Positions 8,877 to 19,663 of a DNA stretch of 64,000 nt are shown one piece after another. The DNA lies in assembly GCA_014529385.2 (NCBI GenBank), contig CM043942.1, positions 3,994,501-4,058,500 of the forward strand, written 5' to 3'. Source of the stretch: Adiantum capillus-veneris (Eukaryota; Streptophyta; Polypodiopsida; Polypodiales; Pteridaceae). The position numbers were made by a program, and so were the translations under genes. Within the stretch, counting starts at the first letter, position 1, and the number at the start of each line of letters is the position of its first letter. The notes beneath the pieces were generated by a model. The model had not been told where the DNA came from, did no database searches, and saw only the letters and a program-made list of their open reading frames with translations.

Positions 8877-10298
8877 CTACATGGCCTGAGTCTTTGTTTC
8901 TGCAATACATACCTGAATCTGCTTTTCATAACGATCTAGCACAAATAGTCCATTGTCCAGCATACCTGTAGTGATAAGAGAATAACCATTCTCTCGATCT
9001 CGTACAACACATCTGTCATCCTCAAAAATGACCCGAAGACCATTTTTTGCAAGAGAGGATACAGACAACAAATTCTTCTTGATCCCTGGAACATATAAGA
9101 CATCTGGGAAGCATAAATCTGAACCATCTGAAATGGTAATCAAAATCTTACCAACGCCTTTGATTGGATAAGAAGCATTATTTGCACATGTCACCTTCTT
9201 TCCTGCTGGAGCTGCATCCAATGAACAAAACAAATCCTTCCTTGAAGTAATATTCCTGGATGCACCACTATCAAAGTACCAAATCATTTGTGTCTTGTCA
9301 ACACTGTAAGCAGAAAAATTTGAACATACTACAAAAGCATAAGAACCCTGCACAAAGTTTGCAGACTCTTCTTTAGCTGTAGAAGAATCACCAGAAGCTG
9401 AAACAACCAAACTTGACTCTTTCTTCTTTTCTTTAGCAATTCGCTTTTTACACTCACTAATGTAGTGACCAAGTTTCTTGCAGTAGTGACATTTACCTTT
9501 CTTCTTGGACTTGTCGGAATCACCTTTAGACTTCTCTGAAGACTGTCCTGCACTAGACTTGGAGTGATGAGCACTCTCTTTACCCCTGTTTTTGTTCTGT
9601 ACAACAAGAGCATGATCCATACCATCCACCTGTAAAGACTTTTTCTTACGTGATTGATCCTCCTGCAATAGCAAAGCCACTAACTCTTCAAAATGAAGAG
9701 GGTCAGGATTAGCTCGCAAAGACAGAGTCAAAGAAGTCTGAAAAGTCAAATAAGATGGTGGTAGTGAATTGAGTGTTTTGGAAACCAAGTCCTTCTCTGG
9801 AATCACTTCATCAATGCTAAGCAATTGCTCTTTAAGATCCCTGATTTTTGTAAGATGCTCGACAATATCGTCACTTTCGTCCATCTGTATTTTGTCAAGT
9901 TGTTTCTTCAAAAACTCTATTCTGGCAGCGTTTCTTCCTCCAAACATAGCTTGCAGAGTGTTCCAAGCATCCTCATAAGTTCTGCAAGATCTGATATGTG
10001 GTGTGATTATCCTCTTTATGGTTAAGGCAATCACAGCCATAGCCTGTGCATCTTTAGTATCCCATCTCTTTTGCTCTGGAGTGACTTGTGAGGGTCCTGC
10101 ACCAACAGCTGCACCATGACCAGGCGTGGCAGGTGCAATGCTACCTGGACGAACTTCATCTCCAAATACATAATCCCACAATCCTTTACCAACCAAAACA
10201 TTTTTGGCCATAAAAGACCAAAGAGAATAGTTGGTACCATCCAATTTGTCTTCGGATGTAAACGCACCAAAAATCTCTTTCTCCGTAGATTGAGCCAT
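8877..10298 (-). CDS. gag: Copia Gag and protease (element C)
   Basis: Start chosen at ATG 10298 (MAQSTEKEIF), the Gag-like start; an upstream ATG (10313) adds five residues. Gag core shows LDGTNYSLWSFMAKNVLVGKGLWDYV. The zinc knuckle CHYCKKLGHYISEC lies at about residues 270-283 after a Lys/Ser-rich linker. The protease has WYFDSGASRNITSRKDLF (D-S-G at about 343-345). The frame ends at TAG 8877-8879, exactly before the pre-integrase domain. The codon after the stop continues the Copia polyprotein, so the stop is either a recent mutation or a leaky stop. Confidence 0.92.
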   Translation of the reverse strand: MAQSTEKEIFGAFTSEDKLDGTNYSLWSFMAKNVLVGKGLWDYVFGDEVRPGSIAPATPGHGAAVGAGPSQVTPEQKRWDTKDAQAMAVIALTIKRIITPHIRSCRTYEDAWNTLQAMFGGRNAARIEFLKKQLDKIQMDESDDIVEHLTKIRDLKEQLLSIDEVIPEKDLVSKTLNSLPPSYLTFQTSLTLSLRANPDPLHFEELVALLLQEDQSRKKKSLQVDGMDHALVVQNKNRGKESAHHSKSSAGQSSEKSKGDSDKSKKKGKCHYCKKLGHYISECKKRIAKEKKKESSLVVSASGDSSTAKEESANFVQGSYAFVVCSNFSAYSVDKTQMIWYFDSGASRNITSRKDLFCSLDAAPAGKKVTCANNASYPIKGVGKILITISDGSDLCFPDVLYVPGIKKNLLSVSSLAKNGLRVIFEDDRCVVRDRENGYSLITTGMLDNGLFVLDRYEKQIQVCIAETKTQAM

Positions 10299-10313
10299 AC
10301 TGTGGATGCACAC

Positions 10314-10683
10314 AAGAGAGCAAAAGAACCTCCAAGAGATTCACAAATCTCCTCTCCAATCCAAGCAAAAATCTACACAAAATCTCAGCACAAAGCTAAG
10401 ACAAGCTGCTTCCCAAAAGAACTGTTTACCTGAAGAAAATCTGTCAAAAAGCACACCCTCTTGATCTAAACGCCTCCGAAAAGTAACTTCTGCTACGCTG
10501 CTCAGAACAAAATTCTGAGGGCTCGAACGGCTTTGAAAGGGGGGTAAAACCCCAGGTCACCTACTCAAAATACTCCCGGAACGTCGAGGATGCTCCCACG
10601 AACAAAATTTCCGAAAACTGCCTGAAAACTGCGATTGCGCGCGCGGACGCGAAAACGCAAGTAGAGGCTCTGGAAATCACCTT
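10314..10683 (-). other. Untranslated leader of element C
   Basis: About 370 bases between primer site and gag ATG without a credible ORF. It holds a G-run/C-run pair (near 10537-10556) that could pair. Expected to include the packaging signal, but none is recognisable by eye. Confidence 0.5.
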
Positions 10684-10695
10684 GCTCTGATACCA
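10684..10695 (-). promoter_or_regulatory. Primer-binding site of element C (tRNA-iMet type)
   Basis: Minus strand TGGTATCAGAGC, two bases inside the LTR. Confidence 0.9.
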
Positions 10696-10697
10696 AT

Positions 10698-10974
10698 TGT
10701 TGAAGATGATGAAACAGGAAACAGAAGGAAGACAGCAACTCAGAGTAGGAAGAAGATGGAGAAGACGAAGACACAGAGCTTGTGTACGAGATCTCTGTAG
10801 TCTGTCTCTCTGTATTGGAATAATGGTGTATCCAAACTCAGAGCTACAAAGCTTATATGAAACCCTAAGAGATAAGGTGTCCTTTCACACCGGATGTCCA
10901 GGGGGAAAAACCCAGTGGGAGAAAAGTGCCCCTGGTGAAGCGCGTATACACACTAACACTACTACATGTCTACA
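10698..10974 (-). repeat. 5' LTR of Copia element C
   Basis: 277 bp copy of 5793-6069. On the minus strand a TATA-like CATATAAG (about 10853-10860) would drive transcription of C. Followed by the right TSD copy CCTAC (10975-10979). Confidence 0.92.
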
Positions 10975-11107
10975 CCTACACAATATTCTAGACACCCTTT
11001 GACACAAGTACATGTTGCATCATGTAAGCCCGCATAGGGTAATTTTTCCCATCCAATCTATCCTCAACAAATAAAATCTTGAACATATCTGTGTTGTTGT
11101 CAGCCAT
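10975..11107 (-). pseudogene. gag: Gag N-terminus of element B
   Basis: ATG at 11107 begins MADNNTDMFKILFVEDRLDG, the family-B Gag start also seen at 56421, 31362 and 32698. It is cut after about 40 residues by element C and resumes at 5787. Confidence 0.75.
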
Positions 11108-11321
11108 GGTAAACGTTGCACCTGATGTGAAAACTACCCAAAAAGAGAAGAAATAAAGCAGAAACAACATGTGCTATATAACACAAATCGTAGAAGACTG
11201 TAAGAGACTTGCTATGCAAAAAATGGCACTTACAAATTATTTTGTACAAAATGACAAAATAGCCTACGCAGTACTGTCTGTAGGGGAAAATAAGGTTGAA
11301 ATGAGTCCAAATGAAAATTTT

Positions 11322-11455
11322 GAGGTGGCAAAGAGGTGCTTCGACAGGTGGCAAAGAAAAAACCATAACAGATTTTTGCAAACACAGCAAACTGGCAAAA
11401 TTCAGATGCCCAAAACGTGCATGCCAAAGTTTTGCATTTGAAATAGCCTTAGACA
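11322..11455 (-). repeat. Stray 134-bp pre-integrase fragment of family B
   Basis: Minus strand reads SKAISNAKLWHARFGHLNFASLL..., matching 4318-4437 and 57918-58030. It is joined to B's leader on the left and to the gypsy gag of element I on the right, so it is out of order within B. Probably a template-switch or recombination scar. Confidence 0.65.
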
Positions 11456-13351
11456 TGCAGGCACTCGAGGTGTGTCTGTCCATGCTAAGGTTGGTCTATT
11501 GGCCATCGCGTGCTTAAAGACTATGCAATCCTTAGCTTGATGACCATACCTCCCATAGGCATTGCAATTCCCATTGAATTTCACTCTAAAAGTAGGGCAT
11601 TCACTGGTACTATGTGGACCATAGCATACTGAGCACCATTGTTGCTCCCTCGTTGGATACATATGATTGTTTTGCGGAGCACGATTGTCTCTAAGACTCT
11701 CTTGAATGGCCTTGGTGAGATCTGTTAAGTCATCTCAGATATCTTTGGCTCCTTAGCAATAGGCTTTAGGGTCATTGGCTGATGCCCCAATGCTTGCGAG
11801 CTAATAGATTTAGGCTCAACAGACACTCTTTCTGTCTCCTTGAATCATTAAATTATCCTCCAATTGGATCACATTGGTGATGACTGCTTCACAAGTGGTG
11901 ATACCTCTAATGACTAGGCCATTGTAGATATCCTCATGTCGTAATCCCCTAATGAATCTATCGAGCAATTGATTATTGTTGAAGCGCTCATTTGGATTAC
12001 AACGAGAATTCAAATGCTTTAAGCAACTAATAAAGTCTCTCACCGACTCTCCTTCCTCTTGTTGGGATTTTCGGAGCTGAGAAGCTACACCCAAAAGTAC
12101 TCCCTCTCATATGTATTCTTTCAAGAACAATCTCCTAAGAGTAGGGTAAATCATTTTTTCTTGCACCCTTAGGGTTCTATACCAATCCTTTGCCTTCCCA
12201 CTTAAGGTTAGGCTTAAAGCATTACTCTTATGCAGGTCATTGTGTTCTCCTAGAGAATCGCATATTTGTTCAAACACTTCGATATTCTTTCTCACATCCT
12301 CGTCTCCACTAAATTTTTGTGTGAGCTTGGCTATTTGTATTGCCTTACCTCTAGGCTCTTTATCAGGCGTGTTATGCGTGTTATGAAAATGTTGCCAAGT
12401 CACGTAAGTGAGCAGGCACCGTGGGTGAAGGCACTCCAGAGACTACATGTGGAGTAGATATTGGCATTGGGCTTGGCGCATAGGAAGCCCTTGGGTTCCA
12501 CGTTAGGTACGGTGTTGTGCCATGTGGTGGCCCAAAGTTCATATGTGTGGCCCTAGGCATAGCAGACGTCGGATGGGACATGCTAATGCTAGCCAGTATG
12601 GTCCCATGGAAATAAGAACTTGGGTGTTGTGGTTGTGTAGCATAGGTTGTTGAAACAATGGGAGGGGTAGGGACTACATGAGTACGAGGACCCATGGGTG
12701 TATATGATTAGTACACACTTGTAGGTACTATTGCAGGCATTGAGCTACCATGTAGTGGTGCTTTACTAACAAATGAGGTCCATGTCGTGTTTCTTGGCAT
12801 GCCCATCATTGGGGTAGGCATGGTAGCCATGGTGTCATCAAGGGAAAGATGAGCTAGACTTGGAAAAGTAAAGCTATCACTTGTGGGCTCAGATTGCACT
12901 GAGACCCCTGGCGAAACAACATATGGAGGATCCATCGGACTTACTGAGGGAGTCTCCATTGCAATAAGGTTGGTTGTTTAGCCTTTCATGTATCCAAGAA
13001 TCTCATGAGACTCGTTGAAGGCATGTTGATCCCCTTGTTATGTCTCTCTAACTCAATGACCCTATGGATGACCTCACAAACTCTTTGTTGATGATCCTCC
13101 ACACTAGTAGCACCCATTTTGGATTGTAGGACATCTAACCAACCCACGTGATAGGTGTGACATGTGTATAGATCGGTTAGAGTTTTTGTTTGTAGTTCGT
13201 GCTCCCACTTCTCATTTAAGAACACTCCATCTAGGCTTGAGGTGCTAGGGGTGTCCTTTGAGCTAGATGCAATGTCGCTTTCTAGGGGTTGGCCCTTAGC
13301 GGTTGCTAAGTCAGGAGCACTCGATTGATCTCCTAGAAAGGATATTGACAT
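11456..13351 (-). pseudogene. gag: Gypsy Gag, decayed (element I)
   Basis: A minus-strand Ty3/Gypsy Gag with several stops and frameshifts. From the N-terminus: an acidic/helical part (13351-12986), a Pro/Thr/Met-rich linker (12959-12381), the capsid core with the retrotransposon-gag signature (KFSGDEDVRKNIEVFEQI, SLSGKAKDWYRTL, 12403-12107; ESVRDFISCLKHLNSRCNPNE, 12094-11816), then Cys/His clusters CSVCYGPHSTSEC and CNAYGRYGHQAKDC (11662-11480). Downstream protease and pol are absent because the family-B fragment replaces them. Not functional. Confidence 0.75.
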
Positions 13352-14682
13352 AGGGTCTTTTGCTTTTAACTCTCTTCATTGCTCCACCTTATGTAAGCTC
13401 TCAATTTCCTTTTCCCTAGCCGCAATGATATATCGCTCAACCTCTTGCACTTCGGCAAGGCTTCTACCATCGGGTAGTATGACCTCGGAGGGGAATAGCT
13501 CTCAAGAGTCAGGGGGTGCAGTGAATGAAGTATTCATGTGCACACTCTCTAAGAGCATGGGATTTGTGTTGGTCATGAATGGCGAATTTACTTCCCCACC
13601 CCCCTCATTTACATTGTTAGCTCCATGTTCGGAGCGAGTGGCTCTACTAAAGGTTTCCTTTAAGCGGCTAAGCACGCTCGGCCCGGACCATGGACCATGG
13701 CATGCATGTCTTGGCTTAAGCTATCAGGATTAGGCAATGGGTAAACCTCCATGATTTCGTAGTCAGAGGAAGAGTCACTAGCCGCTATGTTTGGGTCTTG
13801 TTTGTACTACCTTGGGTCCCCGCCGACGGCCCGGAACCTAAGGTAGGTAGACATTGAGAACTCGCGTAAGTCAAAATGCTCTCTAGTTTCTCGGCCTCTA
13901 GCACACGACCAGAGTGCAGATGCATGAGCCTTTGGCACCCTACAAGCATCAACGAATAACCTCGAAGGTTAATCGCATACTTTTTTAGGCGTTTTGCACC
14001 CCATTTTCACTCGTTTTTTGATGTTTATTAATTATCGAATTTTGGATTAGAGCATGTGATAGCTCAAAACAAGCGTATCTCTCAGGGGATCATGGTGTGC
14101 TTTAAAGCACAACATTCGGTTACTCGAAGCTCCGATGGTCCTCAAAATGGTCAATTTTTACCTACGCGTGAGGCTAAAATACATAATTGTAAAGGGGGAC
14201 TGAGGCCTGAGCCTGAGCGTGAGCTTGGGCTCAGTTTTGGGCTTGGATTTGGCTTGGATCTAGGGGATATTCCCAATCCTGGTCCTACCTTTATTTTATT
14301 TTTATTTTTTTGGATAATATCGTCGTGGCCGCGCTGTGCGCACAAGCACACACACACACACACACACCTAACCTACCTACTTACAACTAATACAGCTACT
14401 GTTACACACTAACACACTACTACATTAACTCATTAGCTAGCAGAACTAGTTAGTGTACTTTACACAGAACTAACATTATGGATCTACTACCTTAATGCTA
14501 ACACCTTATCATAGAGAAAACACCTTATGAATAGAAAAAACACAATACCTTTCAATACCTTATTAACAAAACAATACACAGTAGCAAAACGAACTCCTTC
14601 TCAACACACACACCTTCCTTCTCTACCTTTCCTACAATTGAAATTGCGCACAGAGTGCCATTCAAGCTTAGTGTATGGCATT
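13352..14682 (-). other. Leader of Gypsy element I, non-coding
   Basis: About 1.3 kb between the primer site and the recognisable Gag, with no convincing ORF on either strand. It contains a short imperfect GAGCYTGGG-like run (about 14200-14262), a T-rich stretch (14290-14310) and a (CA)n tract (14346-14368). A long untranslated leader is usual for Athila/Tat-type Gypsy elements. Confidence 0.45.
14346..14368. repeat. (CA)n microsatellite
   Basis: About eleven CA units within the leader of element I. Confidence 0.9.
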
Positions 14683-14700
14683 TTCCCGGCAACGGCGCCA
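14683..14700 (-). promoter_or_regulatory. Primer-binding site of Gypsy element I (TGGCGCC type)
   Basis: Minus strand TGGCGCCGTTGCCGGGAA, the characteristic primer site of plant Athila/Tat-type Gypsy elements. It places a 5' LTR just to the right on the plus-strand map and sets the element as minus-strand. Confidence 0.85.
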
Positions 14701-14706
14701 AAAATA

Positions 14707-14949
14707 TGCGCATCTATCGCACGTGTCAATGCAAGGAACTTGCCAATACACTGTGTGCGAGCCACAAATGGCTCCAAGCACGCAACTAGCATAAACTAGT
14801 AAGCTCAAAGATGAAAATGGTGTGTCACTCACCACCCTACGCTTCCTATCGTGGAGGATTCCTCGCCACGAAGAAGAGGGAGACGCCGCAACACCGCGCT
14901 CAACCGCCTCGCCGCCGTCGTGCCGCTGCAATGCTTGATCACTCTCTCC

Positions 14950-15020
<71 letters not shown>

Positions 15021-15023
15021 AAG

Positions 15024-15055
<32 letters not shown>

Positions 15056-15570
15056 CACAAGGGAGACGGAGAAGGAGATGGAGCAAGAGCACTCTTCTTG
15101 CATTGCACAAATGAGAGAATGAGGTATTTTAGGTTTAGATTGACTTTTATATGGGCTTGCCCGTTCACATTTGGGCGCCCACACTTAGCCAATCTTACGC
15201 AAACATTATAGGTTCCAGTTTTGGAGTGCGCCTCTCATCGGCGATCACTCTTAACCATTCTTATTGGACCGACAAGCTAGGTACCTGACTCTACCAAATA
15301 AATAATATGGTGTCTATCGTAGATGATAGGAATGTGCGTGAGGGTTAATAGGCCTTAGCCAATTTGGTATATAAAATCTACATGCTCCTAGTCTAAGGTG
15401 GCTCTTATGCTTTGTCAAGATTCCAATGGAAATGAACCTACTCTAAAGATGCCTTGAAAACGCACCATGCGGTTGTGGTGGAATGCAGAGTTATAGCGCA
15501 TCGTGAGATTGTGGTGAAATGCAAAGTAGGGCCTACATTCATAAATTAAGTCAAGCCTTTGGTGTGTGTT
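14707..15570 (-). repeat. LTR of element I/J, part 1 (split by D)
   Basis: Minus-strand LTR ending ...GCGCA next to the primer site. A TATA box CATATAAAAGTC reads on the minus strand at about 15144-15155. The transcribed part contains long (CT)n (14940-15018) and (CA)n (15022-15050) tracts. Element D is inserted at 15570, and the LTR continues at 23105-23594. Total length without D is about 1.35 kb. Confidence 0.6.
14940..15050. repeat. (CT)n followed by (CA)n microsatellite
   Basis: Compound simple repeat: CT units with two TTT interruptions, then (CA)n from about 15022. It lies in the transcribed part of the LTR, so it would be carried in element RNA. Confidence 0.9.
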
Positions 15571-16767
15571 TGTAACATTTGATGGCCTAATAACTTGTGT
15601 GTAGTGGAAAATAACATGAACATAGTGAGCATTTCATTAGAATAGATTCCTAATGAGCATAACAAGAGTGCTTGGGTGGAGAGAGCAACAAAAAGCATAA
15701 CACTTAGTTAGATAGGCATGAGCAATACTTCAAAGAGAGAGAGATTAAGCTATTGACAACAGTTGAGGACCGGATTTTCATGGAGCCGGTCCCTCCTCCA
15801 AAAGGCTTTGTATTATAGGTTTCCCCCATCAAGAGAGACATTTTACAATACAATTCTTTGTGTTCCTTCAATAACTAGCTAGTACAATGAAGATGGAAGC
15901 TTCAAGCACTAAGAAAAACAATTCCCTCACGGTCTCAGACCCAAGACCTCACACACCTTTGAAGATGATGAGAGCTAGCGAGGTATGAGAGTAGATTGAG
16001 AGGAAGAAGGAGTATTCTTACGAGAAAGACGTACATCTCCTCACATAATCACTCATATTAGCATAGCATAGCTTACTAATTAGCATGATAGAGGAGATGA
16101 GCATGCATTGAATCTTGGCTCTTGGTTGGATTTGCATCACAAAACCAAGAGTTGTTGGTGTAGGCCTCCCTTCTCACAAGCTTGGAGTAGGTGATAAGCT
16201 TTCCATTAAAGCTTGATAGGGAGATAGAGAGAGAGAGAGAGAGAGGGTCTTCTTGCTCCACACATGAGATTGTGTGAGTGTGTATGCAATAATTCCTTGA
16301 GAAATTCAGTCCCCCTCTCTCTCTTGATCGACCCCTCATGCTATTTACTCATGCTCACACCCCCATTGGACCTCTCCCAGCTTAGCCAATGAAAATTAAG
16401 TAGCATAAGTAATATCCTTCTGACATGTGTCCCCCTTTCCCCTTTTGTGAGAGCTTTAGGAAATTAATTAATGCAACTAAACTCTCATTGGACCCCTTTA
16501 TCTTCTCGCCAATAAGAATCAGGCAAGCCATTGGGCTGTTGAATGCTCATTGGACCCCTTGGGAGACTGTCCAATAGTCTTCTAGAGAGCTTAATTCTTA
16601 TTGGTTCTTTTATTATTATTTTTTTGAACTAATTAAACTAGATGTACTCTAGTCTAATTATCATTGGTACACCTCCATGGCCATCCAATAGGATTTGAGT
16701 ACACCTTGTGGGCATCTGGGCTAGGGAGCTGCCATGTGTCCCTCATACCCTTTGTGTAAAGGAGGCT

Positions 16768-16838
<71 letters not shown>

Positions 16839-17210
16839 CTCTCTCATCGCCTACTTGCAAGGCTAGCCCCCTCCTTTGTAAGATGCATGAAGACTTTTAG
16901 TACACACACAAAGCATCCAATTTTTACTAAGCTTTGACCATTGGAAACAACCTTTGAATTTTGGAACCTTAGCATTTTGGAAGTCTTAATGGGCTGAACC
17001 TTAAGGTCTTTAAATCCCATTGTTGCACATTGCTCTTTTGCATATGGCCCCCCCTTTGGATCCCTATTTTCCCTCCTTTGGATCCCTAATGTGGCCAGTG
17101 TGCCAGCTTAACCCATATTCTAACTTTTTCTGCCCTGGCACTTCCCAGATTAAATGATCAGTTTAACATGAGAAAATCATTTAGGAGAATTAGATATTAT
17201 TATTATGACA
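15571..17210 (-). repeat. 3' LTR of Gypsy element D
   Basis: 1640 bp, matching 21507-23104 over its whole length. Ends are TGTAACA and TATGACA on the plus strand. The main length difference is a (GT)n tract of about 60 bases (16773-16836), which is short in the other LTR. The minus-strand polypurine run AAGAGAGAGGTAA lies alongside (17211-17223). Confidence 0.92.
16773..16836. repeat. (GT)n microsatellite in the D LTR
   Basis: About 30 GT units. The homologous place in the other LTR (near 22715-22728) has only a few units, so this tract has expanded or contracted since insertion. Confidence 0.92.
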
Positions 17211-17553
17211 TTACCTCTCTCTTGAAATCATAGTCGTCCTCGACTATGGGGTAGAGAAGATAAAGCTCCATTTTCTAGCGGGTAGAGGATCCCTATGTTA
17301 CCCTACGGCATCGTTCCAGAATGGATGACTAATCCATTTGGTGCTTGAGAGCCTAAGGCTGCCGCAAGCATGTCTGCACATTAGTCCTATCAATCTTCCA
17401 TAGCAGAGTGACAAGCTCTACTTGGTGTTTGGGAGACGGCGTCTCCGCAAACTTGATCTAAGCATGCATACTACTTCATTTTTGTGAACAATAAAGAAAA
17501 AGAGAGTCTTATAAGACAAAAAATTTGTTCATTTTAAACATTTGTACATTTGC

Positions 17554-17964
17554 TTACTCTAGGGAAGCATTGTAAGCATTGACAAGGTTTAGGTTATCTT
17601 TTAATTGTATGCCTTGTATCCATCTAGCATCTTCAAAAGGATAATTATTAAACTTAATAAGATATCGTCGGATATTATTTCCTCCTTCTAATACCTTGTC
17701 TTCATGTCGAAGAATGGACTCAGTCTGCAACACCTCTACTTGGTCCTCGATCTCCGGTGGGTCTTCAATAGTTGGTTCTAGAGGTGGATCTCCTTTGTAA
17801 GGCTTTACTAGGCTCACATGAAAAGCATTGTGTATGAGACAATGGTTGGGCAACTTGAGTTGATAGGCCATCTTATTGATTGGCGTAAGGATCTGGAAGG
17901 GACCATAGTACCTTTTTGCTAGCTTAGCATAGTACTTTTGGTGTCCCGTCGGATTCTTGCCCAT
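17554..17964 (-). CDS. Integrase C-terminal part with chromodomain-like tail (element D)
   Basis: ORF of 136 residues. The first half has the Gypsy GPF/Y module (KLAKRYYGPFQILTPI, AYQLKLP, IHNAFHVSLVKPY). The last 50 residues (ILRHEDKVLEGGNNIRRYLIKF, PFEDARWI) resemble a chromodomain, which in chromoviruses directs integration to methylated histone marks. No second aromatic cage residue can be assigned with confidence. It ends at TAG/TAA near 17554, about 330 bases before the LTR. Confidence 0.8.
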   Translation of the reverse strand: MGKNPTGHQKYYAKLAKRYYGPFQILTPINKMAYQLKLPNHCLIHNAFHVSLVKPYKGDPPLEPTIEDPPEIEDQVEVLQTESILRHEDKVLEGGNNIRRYLIKFNNYPFEDARWIQGIQLKDNLNLVNAYNASLE

Positions 17965-18179
17965 CGTGTGCCTTAATCGAGCCTTGGGAAATTTAAGTAA
18001 GACCCAATCATTTTCCTTAAAGGCTTGGGCTCTTCTGTGCTTATCAGCAGCAGCCTTTGGCCTTTTCTGTGAGATAGAGATAACATCATTAATCTTTTGG
18101 AAAGATTCTTGTAGGTCTCGGCTATACTCATCTGCAAAACGAAGATCTTCTCGTATACCTTAAGTAGCAGGGGACTTTT

Positions 18180-18769
18180 TTATCTTCCCTCAATTACCTC
18201 GAAAGGTGATTTTCCCGTGGAAGTATGTATAGTGTTGTTGTAGGCATACTCCACTAAGGGTAAGTACTTCTCCCATTGGGACCTTTGATCTACTTTCGTT
18301 ACATAGGTTTTTAGTAGATCAAGAATTTTTAGGTTAGCTATTTCACTTTGGCCATCCGTTTGCGGGTGATAGGCTGAAGAGAAATTTAGCCTTGTCCCTA
18401 AATTCTCAAAGAGACCCTTCCAGAAATTATTGGTCATTCTAGGATCTCTATCCAACACTATGAACATTGGCAAGCCATGGTACTTGAATATTTGTGAGAT
18501 GAAGAGGGTTACCATTTGATGGGCTTTGATAGTCTTTTTGACATGTATAAAATGGGCTTGTTTGCTAAACCTGTCTACTATCATCCATATTCCCGTATTC
18601 CCATGGATAGACTTAGGCAATCCAAACATAAAATCCATGGATATGCTCTCCCATGGTGAATTAGGGATTGGCAATGGTTGAAGCAATCTAGGTTGCTTCC
18701 CTCTACTACAAACTTCGTCTTTTGGCATACCACACATTTATAAACATACTCTTGTATGTTTGCTTTCAT
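18180..18769 (-). pseudogene. Gypsy integrase core (element D)
   Basis: Two overlapping frames. Around the zinc finger: YVYKCVVCQKTK (18769-18700). The core has MDFMFGLP (first D), FIVLDRDPRMTNNFW (second D) and YHPQTDGQSEIANLK (E), so all three catalytic residues are readable. A frameshift near 18720 separates finger and core, and a stop (18177) breaks it from the chromodomain part. Confidence 0.82.
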
Positions 18770-18961
18770 GGTAGGCCAATAGAAATATGTTTCAATCCCT
18801 TTTAGGGAAGACTAAATCCCTCTATGCCCCGCATAAGGAGGAGCATGAGATTCATACATTACTTTCTCACGTAGCGAGTTAGTAACGCATAGTCTATTGC
18901 CATAGAGAAGATAACCATCTTGTAAAGTAAATGGTTCCTCTTTCTTACCTAGTGCAATGGT

Positions 18962-19663
18962 TCAAATCACATCTTTAAAAGCAGGATCAATAGCATACTC
19001 ATCTATCATAGAAGATAGATCATTGTGAGTTGCTATGGAAACCGCATTCACTCTCGATCGTCTTGAGAGTGCATCATCTACTTGATTATGATTTCCAACA
19101 ACGTGAGCAATATGAAAATGAAATTGCGAAAGAAAATTTTCCCACCTCATTTGTTTGTCGAAGAGCTTGGTATGCGTCATGAAGTACTTAAGGCTTTGGT
19201 GATTCGTTCGTAGAATGAAAGGAGTCCCCAATAAGTAGTGCTTACATGAGGCTAAGGCATGTAGAACTGCGAGGAGTTCCTTTTCATATATGCCCAGAGA
19301 TTTCTCAACAAGGTCGAGCCTTTGACTTTCATAGGCTATGGCGTGCCCTTCTTGGAGAAAAACAGCTCCAAGGCAATCACCACAAGTGTCACATTGGACA
19401 TCAAATGGCTTTGAGAGATTCGACAGTGTAAGTACAGGTTGAGAGATAAGCTTTTCTTTAAGATTTTTGAAAGCATTGTTCTCCTTGGCAGGCCATATAT
19501 ACCTAACGTTTTTCTTTGTCAAGTCATGTAATGGTCCTGCTATTAGTGAGAAATTTTCTATAAAGCGTCTACAGTATGCACACATACCTATAAAGATTCT
19601 TAGATCATGAAGGTTCCTTGGATTAGGCCATCCTTTTATTACCTCTAGCTTTGATGGATCCAT
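18962..19663 (-). CDS. RT thumb and RNase H (element D)
   Basis: ORF of 233 residues. KLEVIKGWPNPRNLHDLRIFIGMCAYCRRFI is the RT connection. RNase H follows: FDVQCDTCGDCLGAVFLQ with the first acidic residue, EKELLAVLHAL, LRTNHQSLKYF (usual TDH reads TNH, so one catalytic Asp is lost), and NQVDDALSRR. This is the standard single Ty3 RNase H. Confidence 0.82.
   Translation of the reverse strand: MDPSKLEVIKGWPNPRNLHDLRIFIGMCAYCRRFIENFSLIAGPLHDLTKKNVRYIWPAKENNAFKNLKEKLISQPVLTLSNLSKPFDVQCDTCGDCLGAVFLQEGHAIAYESQRLDLVEKSLGIYEKELLAVLHALASCKHYLLGTPFILRTNHQSLKYFMTHTKLFDKQMRWENFLSQFHFHIAHVVGNHNQVDDALSRRSRVNAVSIATHNDLSSMIDEYAIDPAFKDVI

Larger units (their letters stand above)
5793..10974 (-). mobile_element. 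Near-complete Copia retrotransposon C
   Basis: 5182 bp with two 277-bp LTRs, tRNA-iMet primer site, polypurine tract, gag-pol in one frame and a 5-bp duplication (CCTAC). Domain order is Gag, protease, integrase, RT, RNase H, which defines Ty1/Copia. It sits in the gag of element B. One in-frame TAG is the only obvious lesion in the coding frame. Confidence 0.93.
4040..11321 (-). mobile_element. Copia element B, decayed, interrupted by A and C
   Basis: Minus-strand Copia remains, read by comparison with the related copy H (55833-61038). The leader (11108-11321) and gag start (11107-10975) come first, then element C is inserted, gag resumes at 5792, and protease, pre-integrase and integrase start follow down to 4040, where element A is inserted. 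Its LTRs are not in the window. The right end (11321) abuts a misplaced fragment of the same family. Many frameshifts; not functional. Confidence 0.75.

Noticed and set aside
14811-15114. ORFs of 80-93 codons on both strands
   Set aside because: Artefacts of the (CT)n and (CA)n tracts inside an LTR.
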